Shown piece by piece: positions 1 to 11,847 of a stretch of 64,000 nucleotides of DNA (its first letter is position 1; the number at the start of each line of letters is the position of its first letter). The stretch covers positions 262,827 to 326,826 of the forward strand of contig JAUJYZ010000473.1 in assembly GCA_033675265.1 (NCBI GenBank), given 5' to 3'. The position numbers and the translations under genes were made by a program. Source of the DNA: Actinostola sp. cb2023 (taxonomy: Eukaryota; Cnidaria; Anthozoa; Actiniaria; Actinostolidae). Under the pieces are notes generated by a model. It was not told the DNA's origin and did not search any database. It worked only from the letters and a program-made list of their open reading frames with translations.

Positions 1-713
1 GGTAATTCTAGGCCCTCTGCTACATATTACAGAACGAGATGTTATGTACCTACAAGGTGTGTCAGCTACGATGTTGCCATGCCCTTAATTGAACCTTGGT
101 TGTAATGTTGTGTCATGATCAATGATGTTTGTCAAGGTGTCCTTTAATAACAATAATAATTAATATAATAAAGGTTTTGGCTGCATCGATATGCCACAGC
201 AGGTGGATTGCCGATTGGAGATCATAGTATTATTAGGGTCACTCGATAATATATTTACAATTGTCGGGCAATGCATGTTTGACGTCCGTTGGTACGTGAT
301 GGTATATATGTAAGTGAAAACAATAAGGATTAGCTTTTGTACTTCGCCGTTAGACTTTTGGGAAATCGGTGCGTTGCCATTGACTCTAGCTAAAATCGCA
401 GATTGAACTAGATCGCCTGGGAACCTCTAGGGCTTCTCTAGGGCCTACGAAAGACAGCGATGTTCAATGAAAATGAAGCTTCCGCAATTCCGGGAATCAC
501 TTCCTTCTCCTAGGACTCTGCTATATGCTTTTCCTAAAGACATGGTGATCTTGTGTGTAAAGTCGGTATCAGAGACAGAATTTAGGTGTACCCAAACAAG
601 TGCCCCTACCTCGGCCAGCAAGGGAAGCACCCCTGTAACTGTCCTTGGCGATTTTCAGCTCGTGTTGGAAGGAGTGTATTTTGGCAACTGGACGACGGTA
701 ATAGGAGTATGAT
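1..713. other. no gene recognised
   Basis: AT-rich sequence with no open frame that resembles a protein family I know, no splice-framed exon series and no clear repeat structure. A forward frame at 467-712 has no recognisable motif and is probably chance. Confidence 0.4.
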
Positions 714-1060
714 CTAACAAGACGCTCATTGAGCGTTCACTCGTGCCCTGATGCAATTGCGTTCTGAAATGAAGTTCATAATGAGAGACGCATGGGCACC
801 AACATAAACAAGAGCGAACTATTTGAACCGTTTGAGCACAGAATTACTTTAGTACGTGTATAGTGCTATTGAAGCCTTTGTAAGCTTAAATATCTTAAAC
901 AAAAACAAACGATAGAAGTTATCAGAACCATCTGACCCGATGCAACCTCAAGACGTACCGAATACGTCTGATTCGAGATCTTTATCTATGATCACCAACA
1001 AACAGTCTCCCTCGTCACGCAACTGTCATTGTCATTGTCATAACGTTTGGTATGGCCGGC
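714..1060. repeat. dispersed repeat, shared with 58985-59750
   Basis: Segments at 714-760 (starting AACAAGACGCTCATTGAGCG) and 905-1060 (TTATCAGAACCATCTGACC through CCTCGTCACGCAACTGTCAT) recur near 58985-59750, the second part in opposite orientation. The other copy is split by a 538-bp MITE. No coding content is visible, so this is probably a non-autonomous element whose exact ends I cannot fix. Confidence 0.5.
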
Positions 1061-1423
1061 CTGTGGACCAATATTCAGTATTCCGAGCTATAGACTAGCC
1101 TGCGGAGGAGGCTAACTTTCGGAACTTTACAGTATATCAGCAAAAACGTTAATAGCCCGACTTCACGCTACTAGAGCGTCTTGTTTCAATCTAAATATAG
1201 ACGAGAATAGATTTAGATTTTTGCCCCTTGACCTCAGGTGCTTCCCCTGATTGGTTTGTGCTTTGTAATCTTTCTTGTGGGTTTGCGAAGAAAGAGGTCG
1301 TTGTGTTGAGATGCGTGTTGATAAGTCTCGTGGTCTCGTTCCCAGTCCCACTCGATTGCAGATTCATGACCCCGATGAACAAAACAAAACAAAAACAAAC
1401 AAAAATACCAACTGTAATTATAG

Positions 1424-1454
1424 ACTCGGCCCGGCCTTAGGCCTGGGCCCGAGT
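1424..1454. repeat. short GC-rich hairpin
   Basis: An imperfect inverted repeat with ACTCGGCCC on one side and GGGCCCGAGT on the other. A similar hairpin lies at 62427-62455, also next to TAATAA/TTATAA. The two may be the ends of the same repeat family; no function is implied. Confidence 0.45.
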
Positions 1455-1664
1455 AATTATAAAGTTTAAATCTAAGCAGTACTGGAAGAATAACTTTATT
1501 AAACTATTAATTTGCGAGTAGAAATGTGGAAAAACTCCATATCACAATGGTAAAAAGACAATAAGAAATAGATTGAAATGATGAAATGATAAATACGCGA
1601 GAAGCTAGTGTAAAGAATTCAGGAAAAAATAATAATATTAATAAAAAATACAAAAAATTTGAAG

Positions 1665-1705
1665 TTCCAAATGGGATTTGAACCCACGACCTTCCGTATT
1701 CTATA
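1665..1705 (-). repeat. tRNA-like B box, possible SINE head
   Basis: On the minus strand the sequence contains GTGGGTTCAAATCCCAT, a good match to a tRNA T-arm and RNA polymerase III B box. It is followed by AT-rich sequence. I could not fold a full tRNA or find a convincing A box upstream, so this is more likely a decayed tRNA-derived SINE head than a working tRNA gene. Confidence 0.3.
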
Positions 1706-3584
1706 TTTGCCTCACAAATGAAATTATACTTATATAATACTTATATAATGAATTAACAATAGCATTGCAGTTTGCTCCATTATTGTTCACGAATGTGGGC
1801 ATGAAACTATTCTCAAAGCAGTCAGTTCTGTATTTATTTAAGGTGACTCCGTTATCATTCTCGGCGCACTCGTCTATGACAAACTTTGGGTCATAACTTC
1901 CTCTGCTTTTATGCAATTGCCATAAAACATTGGCAACTATTAGAGCTTTCATTCACCTATAATACAATATAATTCGATTGCACTGCAGAACATTTTTTTA
2001 AATAATATTAGAACTTAAGTAAACTCAATATTTTGGATAAAATTGGATATTGCGGAAAAATCTGTCCGTTTTTTTTGGATGAAAGTTTTGAAATCACTTT
2101 ATATTGACATAATTCATAACCTGACCAAGTTTTAGCAAAATCGTTGGAGCGAAAGCAATCGTTGGAGCTAATTTCCGTGCTTAATTTTGGTTGTTTTCAT
2201 GCGGCCGTGCTTTAAGATAGATTAAGATGTACTGTTTGTGTGCTTATCTTTAACTTTTTACAAATGGAAATATATTTTCACACTTGAATGTTGCTTGTCC
2301 ATTGATACATCTCATCGGTATCCATAGATTGTTCTTAAAAATTAGCAAATCAGGTCATAATTTGGTTGAAGGAGAACTGTAGGCAAAATATACCTTTTAA
2401 TTTAATGAATGCATGTTTCTAAACGAATTTTTCAGGACTGGGTTTAAATTTTTGTGGAGAAGATCCTTACGTTTTATTTGCAAAACGAGCCAGTTGATTA
2501 CCGCTGTATTGAACGCGACCCACTTCGGGAATTATCCCAAGAGAAAGTGTAGTCACAACATAGAGTCATTATAGGTATATTCTTGTACCCAAGCGAATGT
2601 TGTGAACGGTAAAACTGAATCTATTTTCAATACAATATGAGTGTCGTTCGGGTGACTGGAATAATAATAATGGTCGGGGAAATCTTAATCCGATCTGTCC
2701 GTGCAGCTAGAGCAGATACAGGCCAAGATTTCCCCATTGTCGTCCTCCTTAGGCTTTTCGGTTCCTCAAAAGAAGAATATATCCGCCAGATCGGATGGAA
2801 ACCTAACCGGAAATGGTCGATCTTCATATTTAGATGTATTAAGTTACGGGTAGAACATTTTCTAGTTTGTCAGTCTCAAACCCTCTTGATGACCTGAATT
2901 TATGAAGAGTTATGGGGAAAAACTTGGCTCTCAGTTTCTGGAGTCATGTATACAACCTCCTCCTTGATTTCAAACCAGTTTTTGTTTAGCACTTGTTGTA
3001 GTTTCTGGTGGAGTTTATTCAGTAGTAGTTTTGGGTGTGTGGGTTTAAGGAGTAGTTTCGGGTATTAAAGGTTAGGAATATCAATTGACATTGTGTCCTG
3101 CTTTCTCTGTTCCCGTACAGAGCTATGCTATGCAGGGGCTGCCTATCCAAGACTCGCATTTTCCCATAACTCTATTGTCCACAGGTCTTTGTGAAGCAGG
3201 GCTACACTATAAATAGAATACTATTTCATTAATCACTAGGCCAAGGCGATCAACCATAAACACTGACTAACTACTCTTATATATACCTCTACTCCCTGGG
3301 GAGCCTTACAATCAATATATTTACAATGAGTTAACAAACCATTCATTACAATTGTATAATGTCCTGTTCACACGGAACCGGATCAATATGATAATGTCAG
3401 TGGTTTTTACCATCTTATCATGCGCAGAGCATACTGCCTACGCCAAATACGGCTTGCCGTACGAAAAGTTATCCAGACAAGGTGTTTACACGGTACCGGT
3501 CAATTTTTTATCCGTGCAAGTCAAAAATTCGACCTCGATTTTGCAGGAAATGGAAAACTCGGCAGCTGTGCTCTATTGAAGAAT
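1706..3584. other. no gene recognised
   Basis: About 1.9 kb of AT-rich DNA. No frame shows a recognisable domain, and I see no tandem or inverted repeat longer than a few tens of bases. Confidence 0.4.
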
Positions 3585-6200
3585 CATAAAATAATTTTTA
3601 TATAACGCGCGCTCTGATTGGCTAAAAAGCTATGTGATATAAGAGCACAGAAACATTAGTTCATGACCTTGAAAGACCTTGAAGCGATGCAGTGGATTTG
3701 ATCGACCACAAATATACTATTATTATTATTATTAATATTTTTTTTCTGTTGTCAAACATGCTTTATTTGCTAAACAAAAGCCATAGAATTACAGCGGTTT
3801 TTCTTGTTTAGTTAAGTTCAAGTTCTATGTAGATGTGATTTTGCTGATTTTAAACGGACAATTTGCAAGAATTGAGCTTCAATTTCAAACACACCAAGAA
3901 ACTCGACGAATCGTCCAATTATTTTTGTCCACAATAACGAAGAAAACTAAATCTAACTGCTCAGTTCTTTCAATTACATACTATTTTTTCTAGTGTACGA
4001 CTGAAAATATCAAGACAAAATAGCCGTATTTTTATACTCACAAAACAGTGAAAACAGAGCGATTCTTGTAGCTACACGGCCGGTTCACCTGAACATTCAT
4101 ATCTCTAGTAAAATATGTCAAAGAGAAAAAAAGAAAATATATATTCAAATGTCTCAGAAACGTCCATCGTTTACACATTCTTGTCATGAAAAGCGATGAA
4201 AAGATTCAAAAATACGACAAAAACTGTGGATATTTGGCTACCTGACTTCGTGCTCCATTCATCAAGACTCTTCGTCATTGATCGTGAATTGGCTCCGCTT
4301 TACTCACTTCTTCGTGTTTCGTGTTCACAGGATACAAAAACGAAGTGTAACAAGCATTCTTCTCTAATTTTCTGACAAAATAGCATTCTTCAAAACGTTT
4401 TTCCTGTCAAAACACTAAACGGCACAGATAAAAGTTGTCGAGTCGCTTTGCCGTTTTGATTTCTTTCACGATATTTGATTGGATGATGGGCGATTTCTGA
4501 CGCTTTTCAGGAGAATTGCAAATTTGATCAGTAAAATCTCGCGTAAATAAAGGAGTTTTTTAACCCATTGACTCCATTGACTCCTACACCGGCCGAAACC
4601 GGCCGTAAACATCGATACTGCTTTAAAAAATTCTAACTTTCTGAATTTTCGTAACATCGATCTCATGGCCAGTTATTAGTGACAACTAGATAACTCTTCA
4701 TATTTTAACCTCAAGTAAACTGACTTACAGGTCCGATTTCTGGGCATTTAGTTCAATTTGTTTTCCATAAAAATCAAAAATGCGTGTTTTTGACGCAATT
4801 TTACACCTCGAAAATGAACGACATTTGACTTGGATTTCTTCCAAAATACATCCTTGCGAAACAAAACGCCACTTTCTCGGCAAACTTCCATCTCTCTTCT
4901 TGATATAGTCATGAATTTTTCCCTCTCTCTTCCTTAACTCGCCGAACAATAGCCATTTCCTTAGGACCACTTTCGCAAATACGTGTTTTCATTCTGCACG
5001 CCCGAAAAGGATGCCGGGAACATACGGGAATTTTCGACAGCAAGCATCCCGCCATTTCCGTTTTTAAGATTTTTATAGTGTCGAGCCACTCGGTCCTACA
5101 GGCAAAATATTGCACATGTTGCATTCTTTACAAGTCCAAAGTCGCCAAAAATGCCTTTGTAGGTCCTGCAATTCACCACAGAACAACCAGAGAGACGATT
5201 TCACAGTTGAGTCCGCCATTTTGAATTTCGTAACGGCAGTGTCGAGATGTCTTCGTGAAAATCGCTCCTCGCTGCTGGGTTCTTTCAGCAGAACGGTCTC
5301 TACCACACCAGTCAAGCTTAATGATGCTGTTCTGGGGACCTCTGTGGTGAATAATGGCTATAAACACTCTAAAAATGCAAAATTGGCCTCTTCGAGTAGT
5401 GAACACTACTAGCCCCAACGAGCTTCCAAGAAGAAAGACAGCACACGTGAAGACGCGAGCCCACGGGCATTCAGAACTGTCAAGATTTCCATGGAAACTC
5501 CTTATATGGAATCGAAATTTCCTACGACGTAATTAGGTCCAGAAAATCGCTAAAAAACTCAAAATAGCTCAGGAGCGAATGGGTTAAAGAAAGAAATCCT
5601 TGTAGTTATTTTGTAAAAGCATTAGAAAACGTTTGTCCATGTTCTATTTAACAATTAGACTACGAGTTCGAGTTTTCTATGAGTCAATAGTCAATGAGGC
5701 GCGTAGCGTCGAGTTGACTATTTCAACTCAGAAACCGAGAACGAGTAGTCCAATTGTTTTAGTAGAAACCGACTTGCATACCTTCGATTTTATACCAATA
5801 TTTATTGATTTTCTCTGCTTTGTTTTTGTTCAAAACGCCGGCTTTTTCGCTACTCACTATCTATCACTCAATAGATAGTGAGTACGTTAGCCAATCAGAT
5901 TGCAGGATTAGTACGTGATAGTATGCTTGTTGGTTTCTACTAAAACTCGATAGAGCACAGCTGCCGAGTTTTCTATTTCTTTTATAAAAAATACAATTAT
6001 GATTTTATAGCAAGTTTTCGATTTTGTTCGTTGCAAAAGTGTTTGAATATCTTCGCGCACGTGCCCTGTGCTCTCATAGAGCACGCGGAATACCCATCCT
6101 TTGGCCAATCAGAGAGCGCGTTATATCATAGCTATTTTATAAACTCTCGTTTTGACCAATCAGAGCGCGCGTTATATCTAAATTATTTTATAAAAGCCAA
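3585..6200. mobile_element. composite foldback repeat, copy 1
   Basis: The left end reads ATAACGCGCGCTCTGATTGG and the right end carries the inverted form CCAATCAGAGCGCGCGTTAT twice (about 6104 and 6153), next to TTTATAAAATAATT-like sequence. Much of 3600-4560 and 5586-5640 is also present at 13741-14875 inside the Polinton, with rearranged orientation. No transposase is visible, so this is a non-autonomous foldback element. It carries a nested TTAA element at 4564-5583. Confidence 0.6.
4564..5583. mobile_element. nested TTAA element with piggyBac-like ends
   Basis: A 1020-bp insert bounded by TTAA at 4560-4563 and 5584-5587. Its ends read CCCATTGACTCC and GGAGCGAATGGG, an imperfect TIR of about 12 bp. 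The related repeat copy at 13815-13818 has a single TTAA at the equivalent place, that is, an empty site, which supports insertion with TTAA duplication. TTAA targeting and CCC/GGG ends are typical of piggyBac-type elements. There is no transposase inside. Confidence 0.7.
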
Positions 6201-6636
6201 TAGATAAACAACAAAAATAGTTGTACCTGTACGGCCAAAATCATACAAAACTGCAAATTATACTGGCTTCAATGACTTTGTCGTTGGCTTTGCTTGTCGA
6301 TCGGCTGCCGGCTTTACCAGACTTGTGAGTTGTTGTGGTTGTATATTTTCACAATTACTGAATCAGAGCTATCGCCTCTGCATGTTTATCAATAAATATG
6401 GCTTTGTCTGAAATACTTTGCCTGAGAATCTCAGCATTCAAGCAACGTAGTTAACAAATCCATCAATGACAATGTCCTGTGAAAAGTTGAAGTTCAGCTT
6501 CTCAAGCAAGCGGCAGTTCTCTGATCGGATTGAAAGTACAACAAGAACTGAACGTCAGTTCGATTTATTAAAGTTTTATGAGGATAGAATAAGTCTATAG
6601 ATTTATATCTTTCCGATTAACTTCTTTGTTAAACAG

Positions 6637-6721
6637 AATAATATCAGAAAAGTATACTTACAAGTTTGACAAGATTGATTCAGTGATTGATTCCGTGTCA
6701 TCGCTTTTAGTCTTTCTGGTT
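6637..6721 (+). CDS. possible exon of a membrane-protein gene
   Basis: An 85-nt segment with acceptor AAACAG and donor GTAAGT encodes a short stretch ending in a hydrophobic run (SSLLVFLV). It lies upstream of further hydrophobic frames at 7049-7345 and 7907-8036 and, beyond the Polinton, of the exons at 25323-26303. It could be an upstream exon of the same gene. Phase to the next candidate exon does not fit simply, so the link is tentative. Confidence 0.3.
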
Positions 6722-7048
6722 GTAAGTTTTCGTTAACTATGAATGTTATCCATATCTAGATCTTGGCTGTGTTACTATTGTAGATTTTCCGTAAATGTAG
6801 ACGTTAAAACGACTGAAGAAAACAACTTTTGTCCTTCAAATAAACTGATTTTAGTATTCACCTTTGCTTGATTCCTATATTGGCTAGCCTAGCGAAATAC
6901 AAATACAATACGACTTGTGCGATATCGCCTTTTCTCGTGAATTCAACGTGGAATTCCCTCGTCAGCCAATGAATTTACCTATAGAAAATTGACATGTATT
7001 CACTCTTTTTCCAGTGAATTTCACTCGATTTACTGCAATTTTTGAAGT

Positions 7049-7345
7049 TTGCCGGTAAACACTGAATCGGCTGCCTGTGCAATTTTACGTCACGACGTGC
7101 GCAGAACAGTGTGCGCGCTGACATTAGCAGGCACCGTACTTAACTTTATCATTTACATGTCATTTGTTATGTTGCGAATGTCGCTAATTACAGTCAGCAT
7201 GCCCCTGCTGTTTTTAACATTTCACGGCAACTTATTGGACCTGCTTCTTCTCTTCAGTGCTGAAAACAGCAGATTAATTGCCATCCATTCATTCATTGCG
7301 TCTTTGACGTCACATCCATACGGAAAATCAGTATTAAAAGATTAA
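7049..7345 (+). CDS. possible exon with two membrane segments
   Basis: A 98-codon open frame with two hydrophobic stretches, about residues 20-42 and 46-68 (for example FIIYMSFVML and SMPLLFLTF). It could be an exon of the multi-span membrane gene that continues at 25323-26303. I could not place splice sites that keep phase with 6637-6721. It may also be chance; no homology is certain. Confidence 0.28.
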   Translation: MPVNTESAACAILRHDVRRTVCALTLAGTVLNFIIYMSFVMLRMSLITVSMPLLFLTFHGNLLDLLLLFSAENSRLIAIHSFIASLTSHPYGKSVLKD

Positions 7346-7406
7346 CTCAGAGACGAAAGCTGACACAATCTCCAATAAAACAAAGGATAGTTATACAGTA
7401 TATATA

Positions 7407-7778
7407 TGAGGTCTGATTTCTTAAAAGGTGTCTTGTTGACGAAGCCCCATTTTGTAATAACAGTTTTCATTGTTGTGCTCCTGGCATCAAATTGGCCCAA
7501 AAATCAAAAACCAACAGCAAAGAAGCGTACTGATAGTTTCACGTAGAAGAACTGTCTCGAGTTTTTTGATAGTGCGCATGCCCGAGCAAAAAAACATCTT
7601 AGGTGATTTTGACACAACATGAGCTTGTAGAATCATGAGAAAGTGAGGGATTGACCTGTTTCGTGAAGGCATAGCCAAACTTTGAGTTGAAACAACATCC
7701 TAGGTGATTTTGATACAACAATAATTGAGGTCTGATTTCTTAAAAGGTGTCTCTGTTGACGAAGCCCCATTTTGTAAG
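7407..7778. mobile_element. TRIM-like element with short direct repeats
   Basis: Direct repeats of about 52 bp at 7407-7458 and 7726-7778 both begin TGAGGTCTGATTTCTTAAAA. A second internal pair (around 7597 and 7697, TAGGTGATTTTGA) also repeats. The outer repeat resembles the 128-bp direct repeats at 27571 and 28016, suggesting one family of miniature LTR-like elements. No coding capacity. Confidence 0.4.
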
Positions 7779-7787
7779 TAATGTTTC

Positions 7788-7874
7788 AAAGCCGAGAATG
7801 AGGACTAGACGGGGTTTCCAGTCCTCGGCTTCGCCTCGGACTGGAAACCCCGTCTAGTCCTCATTCTCGGCTTT
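7788..7874. repeat. 36-bp perfect-stem hairpin
   Basis: Two 36-nt arms (7788-7823 and 7839-7874) are exact reverse complements around a 15-nt GC-rich loop. The arms start AAAGCCGAGAATGAGGACTA. It sits just after the second TRIM-like direct repeat. It is probably a foldback MITE; no promoter or gene is apparent. Confidence 0.75.
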
Positions 7875-7906
7875 GGAACGACTTCTCATACTCATTAATT
7901 ATTACA

Positions 7907-8036
7907 TGCAATGGCCTAAAGGCAATAAATAAAGAGTTGCAAGATTTTAGCCCGGAAAAGCAAGAATTCCAGTCTACATATTCTCTGCTCATGCGCAGAG
8001 TCGAGGACATCGTATCCCACATGTGCCGGTTGGACT
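7907..8036 (+). CDS. possible exon cut by the Polinton
   Basis: An open frame (including LKAINKELQDFSPEKQEFQS and LLMRRVEDIVSHMCRLD) runs straight into the left target duplication of the Polinton at 8031-8036. Composition looks coding. If the Polinton is removed with one duplication, a stop follows within two codons, so this is either a broken exon or a coincidence. Possible link to the exons at 25323-26303. Confidence 0.33.
8031..8036. repeat. left 6-bp target site duplication
   Basis: TGGACT directly before the Polinton terminus; the identical hexamer follows the right terminus at 24961-24966. Confidence 0.9.
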
Positions 8037-8388
8037 ACTACTTGTGCTGTAACGGCGAAAAATCACCGTCAGTTTCTTCTCACTCAAAACCCATTTTTCA
8101 TCACTCTTAGATCAAAGTTTATGGAATCATATTTTTTTCAACAAGTGGAAACGCGTTTTTGCATCACATACCCCATAAAAAGCATTTTTTGATGGAATTA
8201 CGCCGTGAATAAAAAATCTGAGTTATTGTTCAAAAACGTTTTTTAAGCAATAATTTGGTACAACGCCGTGAAATATCAAGTCGGTCCCTATAAAAGCACT
8301 CTTTGATGATACGATGCCGGATTTCACCGGTCTCTACCACAATGTGCAAATACACCCCATACCAAAGCATGATTCCTTGCCGTGATTA
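8037..8388. repeat. Polinton left TIR
   Basis: About 352 bp inverted relative to 24603-24960. The outer 240 bp differ by only a few bases; the inner part has small indels. Confidence 0.92.
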
Positions 8389-8533
8389 CAAATATATCTC
8401 TACTAGTGGTTATCAAATATCAATCTCACGAAGTTAGTATATAAGAGGGGGTACTAGTGCAAATCCAAGCGGTACTTGTATGTAGACTGACACAGCTGTG
8501 TCGTGACGTCATGACACACCAGTGTTGGAACAT

Positions 8534-9760
8534 TTATCGAAACATATACCAAGCCAACCCTGAAGCAACAACTGTTACAACGGCTAGATTAGTATCATGT
8601 GTTTTCGATGATGGTATCGGTTTTTCATTACCAAGGGGGAGGCGATTCACCTCTCCCTTCAAATATTTATTTTCTGTTTTATCTGAAGTGGTTGGTTTAT
8701 CAGTTGTATCCTGATGAGGCAGTTTAACCTTTGAATGGCCCAGGTTATGTCTAATACTAGTCTTTATTGTCTCATTGTTGATATCGTTAATAGAGTACAA
8801 ACCATATGTCCGTGAAACAGTACTAACTAATTAGTACTAAATAGAACTGATGAAACAATAGAAAACAATAGAGATAACACTATTTAGTACTATTTAGTAA
8901 TAGTACTATTTCACGGACATATGGTTTGCACTCTACCGTATTTCATATTAAAAGTCGCTCTCTTCAAGTAATTGTTGTAACCGATTATTAAATGTGTGTT
9001 GAGAATCATACTACTAGGTAGTAACCAACACCCTGGAGAGAGAGCCAAATCTAATTTCACTCTCGATTCTTGTACAGAACGCTGGTATCTTTGGATACTT
9101 TTGGAAATCTCTCTCTCAATAATAGAACTTTGAAATAATTGTAAGAACACCCTCTGAGTCTCAATGTTGACTCCCGAACTGCCAATAATGCTTGATCGTG
9201 TATCGACCTGGCTACCCAAAATACAATAAACATAAGCCTCTATACTCCGATTTAATCGTTCGTATCCTACTTTTGTAAGCCCCTCAGATTTTTCAGGAAC
9301 AAACCAATTATACTGGGACCGGCTCTGATGTGTCGATGTGTAATATAGTTAGACTACTGTTTTTAGGAGAAACATAATGGAAACTGAATTTGTCTGATTC
9401 ATCTGATATCCCCTTAAAACGAAAGTCCGGGTTTGATCCGATCAACCCCGAATTCGTTACAAAGTTTTATAAACGAATTGTGATTATACCGTGTGCCGTT
9501 CCAAACAAAGGTGTTATCCCACGGTAGAGGGACTTCTAGTTGATTTAAAATGGATCGGATAGTGTACAGTACATGAAACCTCAAAATAGAAGATATTTGG
9601 GTATTAGGCTCGAGTAACTCAAAGGAAATTCCACAACCTGATGTCGAACACCAAGTAGCAAAATTCAGTTGCTGGCTCCAATTCCTCATATAGGGCTCTT
9701 CTAACCATTTACTATATTCGGAAACATTTTGAACCGTGGGTGGTATTGAGAATTCAAACC
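8534..9760 (-). pseudogene. conserved Polinton structural gene, broken
   Basis: Three frames on the minus strand line up as one gene: 9414-9760 (contains PYMRNWSQQLNFATW and SILRFHVLYTIR), 8936-9219 plus upstream sequence (SIQRYQRSVQESRVKLDLAL), and 8534-8790, which ends in a hydrophobic segment (NLAVVTVVASGLAWYMF) suggesting a C-terminal membrane anchor. I recall very similar proteins as a recurring gene of cnidarian Polintons, function unknown and probably virion-associated. It is broken by a stop and frameshift around 9300-9414 and by a TA-type MITE at 8791-8935. The upstream end is not certain; a stop lies just before 9760. Confidence 0.6.
8791..8935. mobile_element. TA-type MITE, copy 1
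   Basis: A 145-bp foldback whose ends read TAGAGTACAAACCATATGTC and, inverted, GACATATGGTTTGCACTCTA. A relative with the same ends lies at 37307-37470. TA at both ends suggests a Tc1/mariner-type TA duplication. It interrupts the structural gene at 8534-9760. Confidence 0.75.
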
Positions 9761-10973
9761 TCTATAACTCATAAACGCAAGTTTCAAATCACAAAATACT
9801 CAACCCACCAACTATTCAGCTTATATTGAATCGATTTTTAAAACAATCTCACAGGGGTGATAGGCACTTTAAATAATATATTTGTTTTTTATATGATTTC
9901 TAGGCAAATATCGTATAAATCCTTGTCAATAACATTATTTTCACAATCTGTTAACCAAAGCCTTAACGAGCTAATAAAATCATTACTTATTATTTTTGTG
10001 TATACATCGGAAAAGATTTGCCTACAAATTGGAACATTTGGTCTTTTCGGTCCTAGCCCCTGCGAATCCCTTCGAATTCATATTCTTCTTTTTTTCCTGT
10101 CAGTTTCTGATTGTTTTTCACTTCGGTATATTAATATTATATATATAATATGCAATATGTACTTCAGTTTAATTTATATTTTCGCTTGACCCCCTCCCCT
10201 CCCCCTCCACGAAATCCCCAAATCAGTCCTAGATTATTGCTTTTATAATTTCATGCCGTGATTAGATCTGATTAATACATCGACATATATAACACTTACT
10301 TGTTACATTAATTGTGCATGGAAAAAGGGTTCACCACTGCTTTGCATTGAGTATTTTCACCCGCTATCAGTTCCCTCAGATTCATCAGTTTTGTTTGTGC
10401 AACGGCGAAGGCACAAGCTGTTATCAATAGTCATACTAACAACACCAGAGAAGCCTGACACATCATATTTTTGAATGCCCAGGAGTTTACATCGAGTCAA
10501 GATAATACAATGATCAATAGATATAAATACTAGGAAGAGCTTCGAGGCTGTTGTGTATATACTCTGTATGGGACTCTATAAAAACTGGCCGAAATACGGT
10601 GCGAAAATTTTACGTACTAACATGTATTTGGTATCAAAATGTCCATAAAAGCGCGGGCTATGCTAATCCGTAGTTAATTTCGTGACTAGGCCTGTGTAGT
10701 TTCAATAAAAGCTATTTATGTGGGCTGACAGACCAGTTTGAGGTCATGTCACGCCAATTCTCTTGTAAGGTAGACCCATTCAACTAAAAAAATACGGTAC
10801 TTTTTTGCATCGAATTTCAATTATAACCAAATAATATGGTCCACGAAAGATCAAACAAACTAAATCCGTCGTTAACTTTTTAGTTATATGCATTTATACG
10901 AGGAAAATTGCAAAAAACCTTGAATTTGAGCCCATGTTTGTATGTACTAGAATGTGGGGGCGTGCAAGAAAAA
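9761..10973. other. Polinton stretch without a recognisable gene
   Basis: About 1.2 kb between two leftward genes. Neither strand gives a convincing protein. The forward 110-codon frame at 9857-10189 is hydrophobic because of AT-rich composition. The stretch may hold an unrecognised insertion or decayed coding sequence. Confidence 0.4.
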
Positions 10974-11782
10974 TTATAGCTGACTACTTGTGACAAATCT
11001 TTCCCGATGGTTATCATTAGGACTATAATTTGTGTTTTTTCTATCCTCATTTAGAATTATTGTATTAAATATAGAACATCTAACACCATCATTAAAAACC
11101 ATGGCTTGATCGACTATGTCACAATTAATGTAGATTTCACTTAAAACCGGTTTTATAGTGACTTGTGTCATAGGTCCTTGTTTTTTAATAAAATTATTTA
11201 TACCAAAAAAACACAGCCATATGATTATTTAAAACCAAACATTTATTAGTAAAGATATTATATTCGTCGTTAACTAATACTAAAGAGAATACCTTATTAT
11301 CATCATTGTTTATTTTTTTTAGAACATCATTCATCGTGTAATTACCTTTAGGAAAGGATACCAACAAAGTCTCTTTATCGCTCTTTCCCTTCCCACCGGA
11401 AGAAATAGTTCCTGGTGAAGGGAGATTGTAGATTTTATTTATAAAACGGCAACTCACAAGTCTTATTTTACTGAAAGATTTACAGTCATTTGCAAAAATT
11501 CTGGCCGCCACGATATATCAATATATCAATATATCGGGTGCATTATGGGTAATAAAAATAATTGAAAATTGCCCTTAAAGCGGTTAACATCAGCAAATTG
11601 GTAGAAATATTTAGTATAATGTTTATTTTAGTCTTACGTTTGTTGTTTGTAAGCTTTTCTTCATTTAATAAGTTAGGAAACTCAAAATAGTATTATTTAA
11701 TTACCCATAATGCACCCGATATATTGATATATTGATATTTCGTGGCGGCCAGAATTTTTGCAAATGACTGTAATTGGCTCAT
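10974..11782 (-). pseudogene. probable minor capsid protein, interrupted
   Basis: Two minus-strand frames, 11194-11480 and 10974-11192, form one gene of about 170-180 codons with a frameshift near 11190. Motifs VSFPKGNYTMNDVLKKIN and, downstream, SEIYINCDIVD match the pattern I associate with the penton-like minor capsid proteins of Polintons and adintovirus-like elements. The ATG at 11780-11782 and the next two codons are separated from the rest by a 292-bp MITE (11481-11772) with a 3-bp ATT duplication. Family assignment is from memory of the pattern. Other possibility: another virion protein. Confidence 0.5.
11481..11772. mobile_element. 292-bp MITE with ATT duplication
   Basis: Inverted arms begin TACAGTCATTTGCAAAAATT on both sides, extending about 80 bp through GGCCGCCACGATAT. 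ATT flanks it on both sides (11478-11480 and 11773-11775). It lies three codons into the gene at 10974-11782. No coding capacity. Confidence 0.75.
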
Positions 11783-11847
11783 CGAAGAATAGTGTTTTTT
11801 TAAACGCTTTATTACTGATGTACAGAAGTGTCATATATAATAGTCTA

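Noticed and set aside
1665..1705. Functional tRNA gene
   Set aside because: Only the T-arm/B-box part is recognisable; no acceptor stem or anticodon arm could be paired.
9857..10189. 110-codon hydrophobic forward frame in the Polinton
   Set aside because: AT-rich composition gives hydrophobic codons; it runs against the direction of neighbouring genes and lacks motifs.
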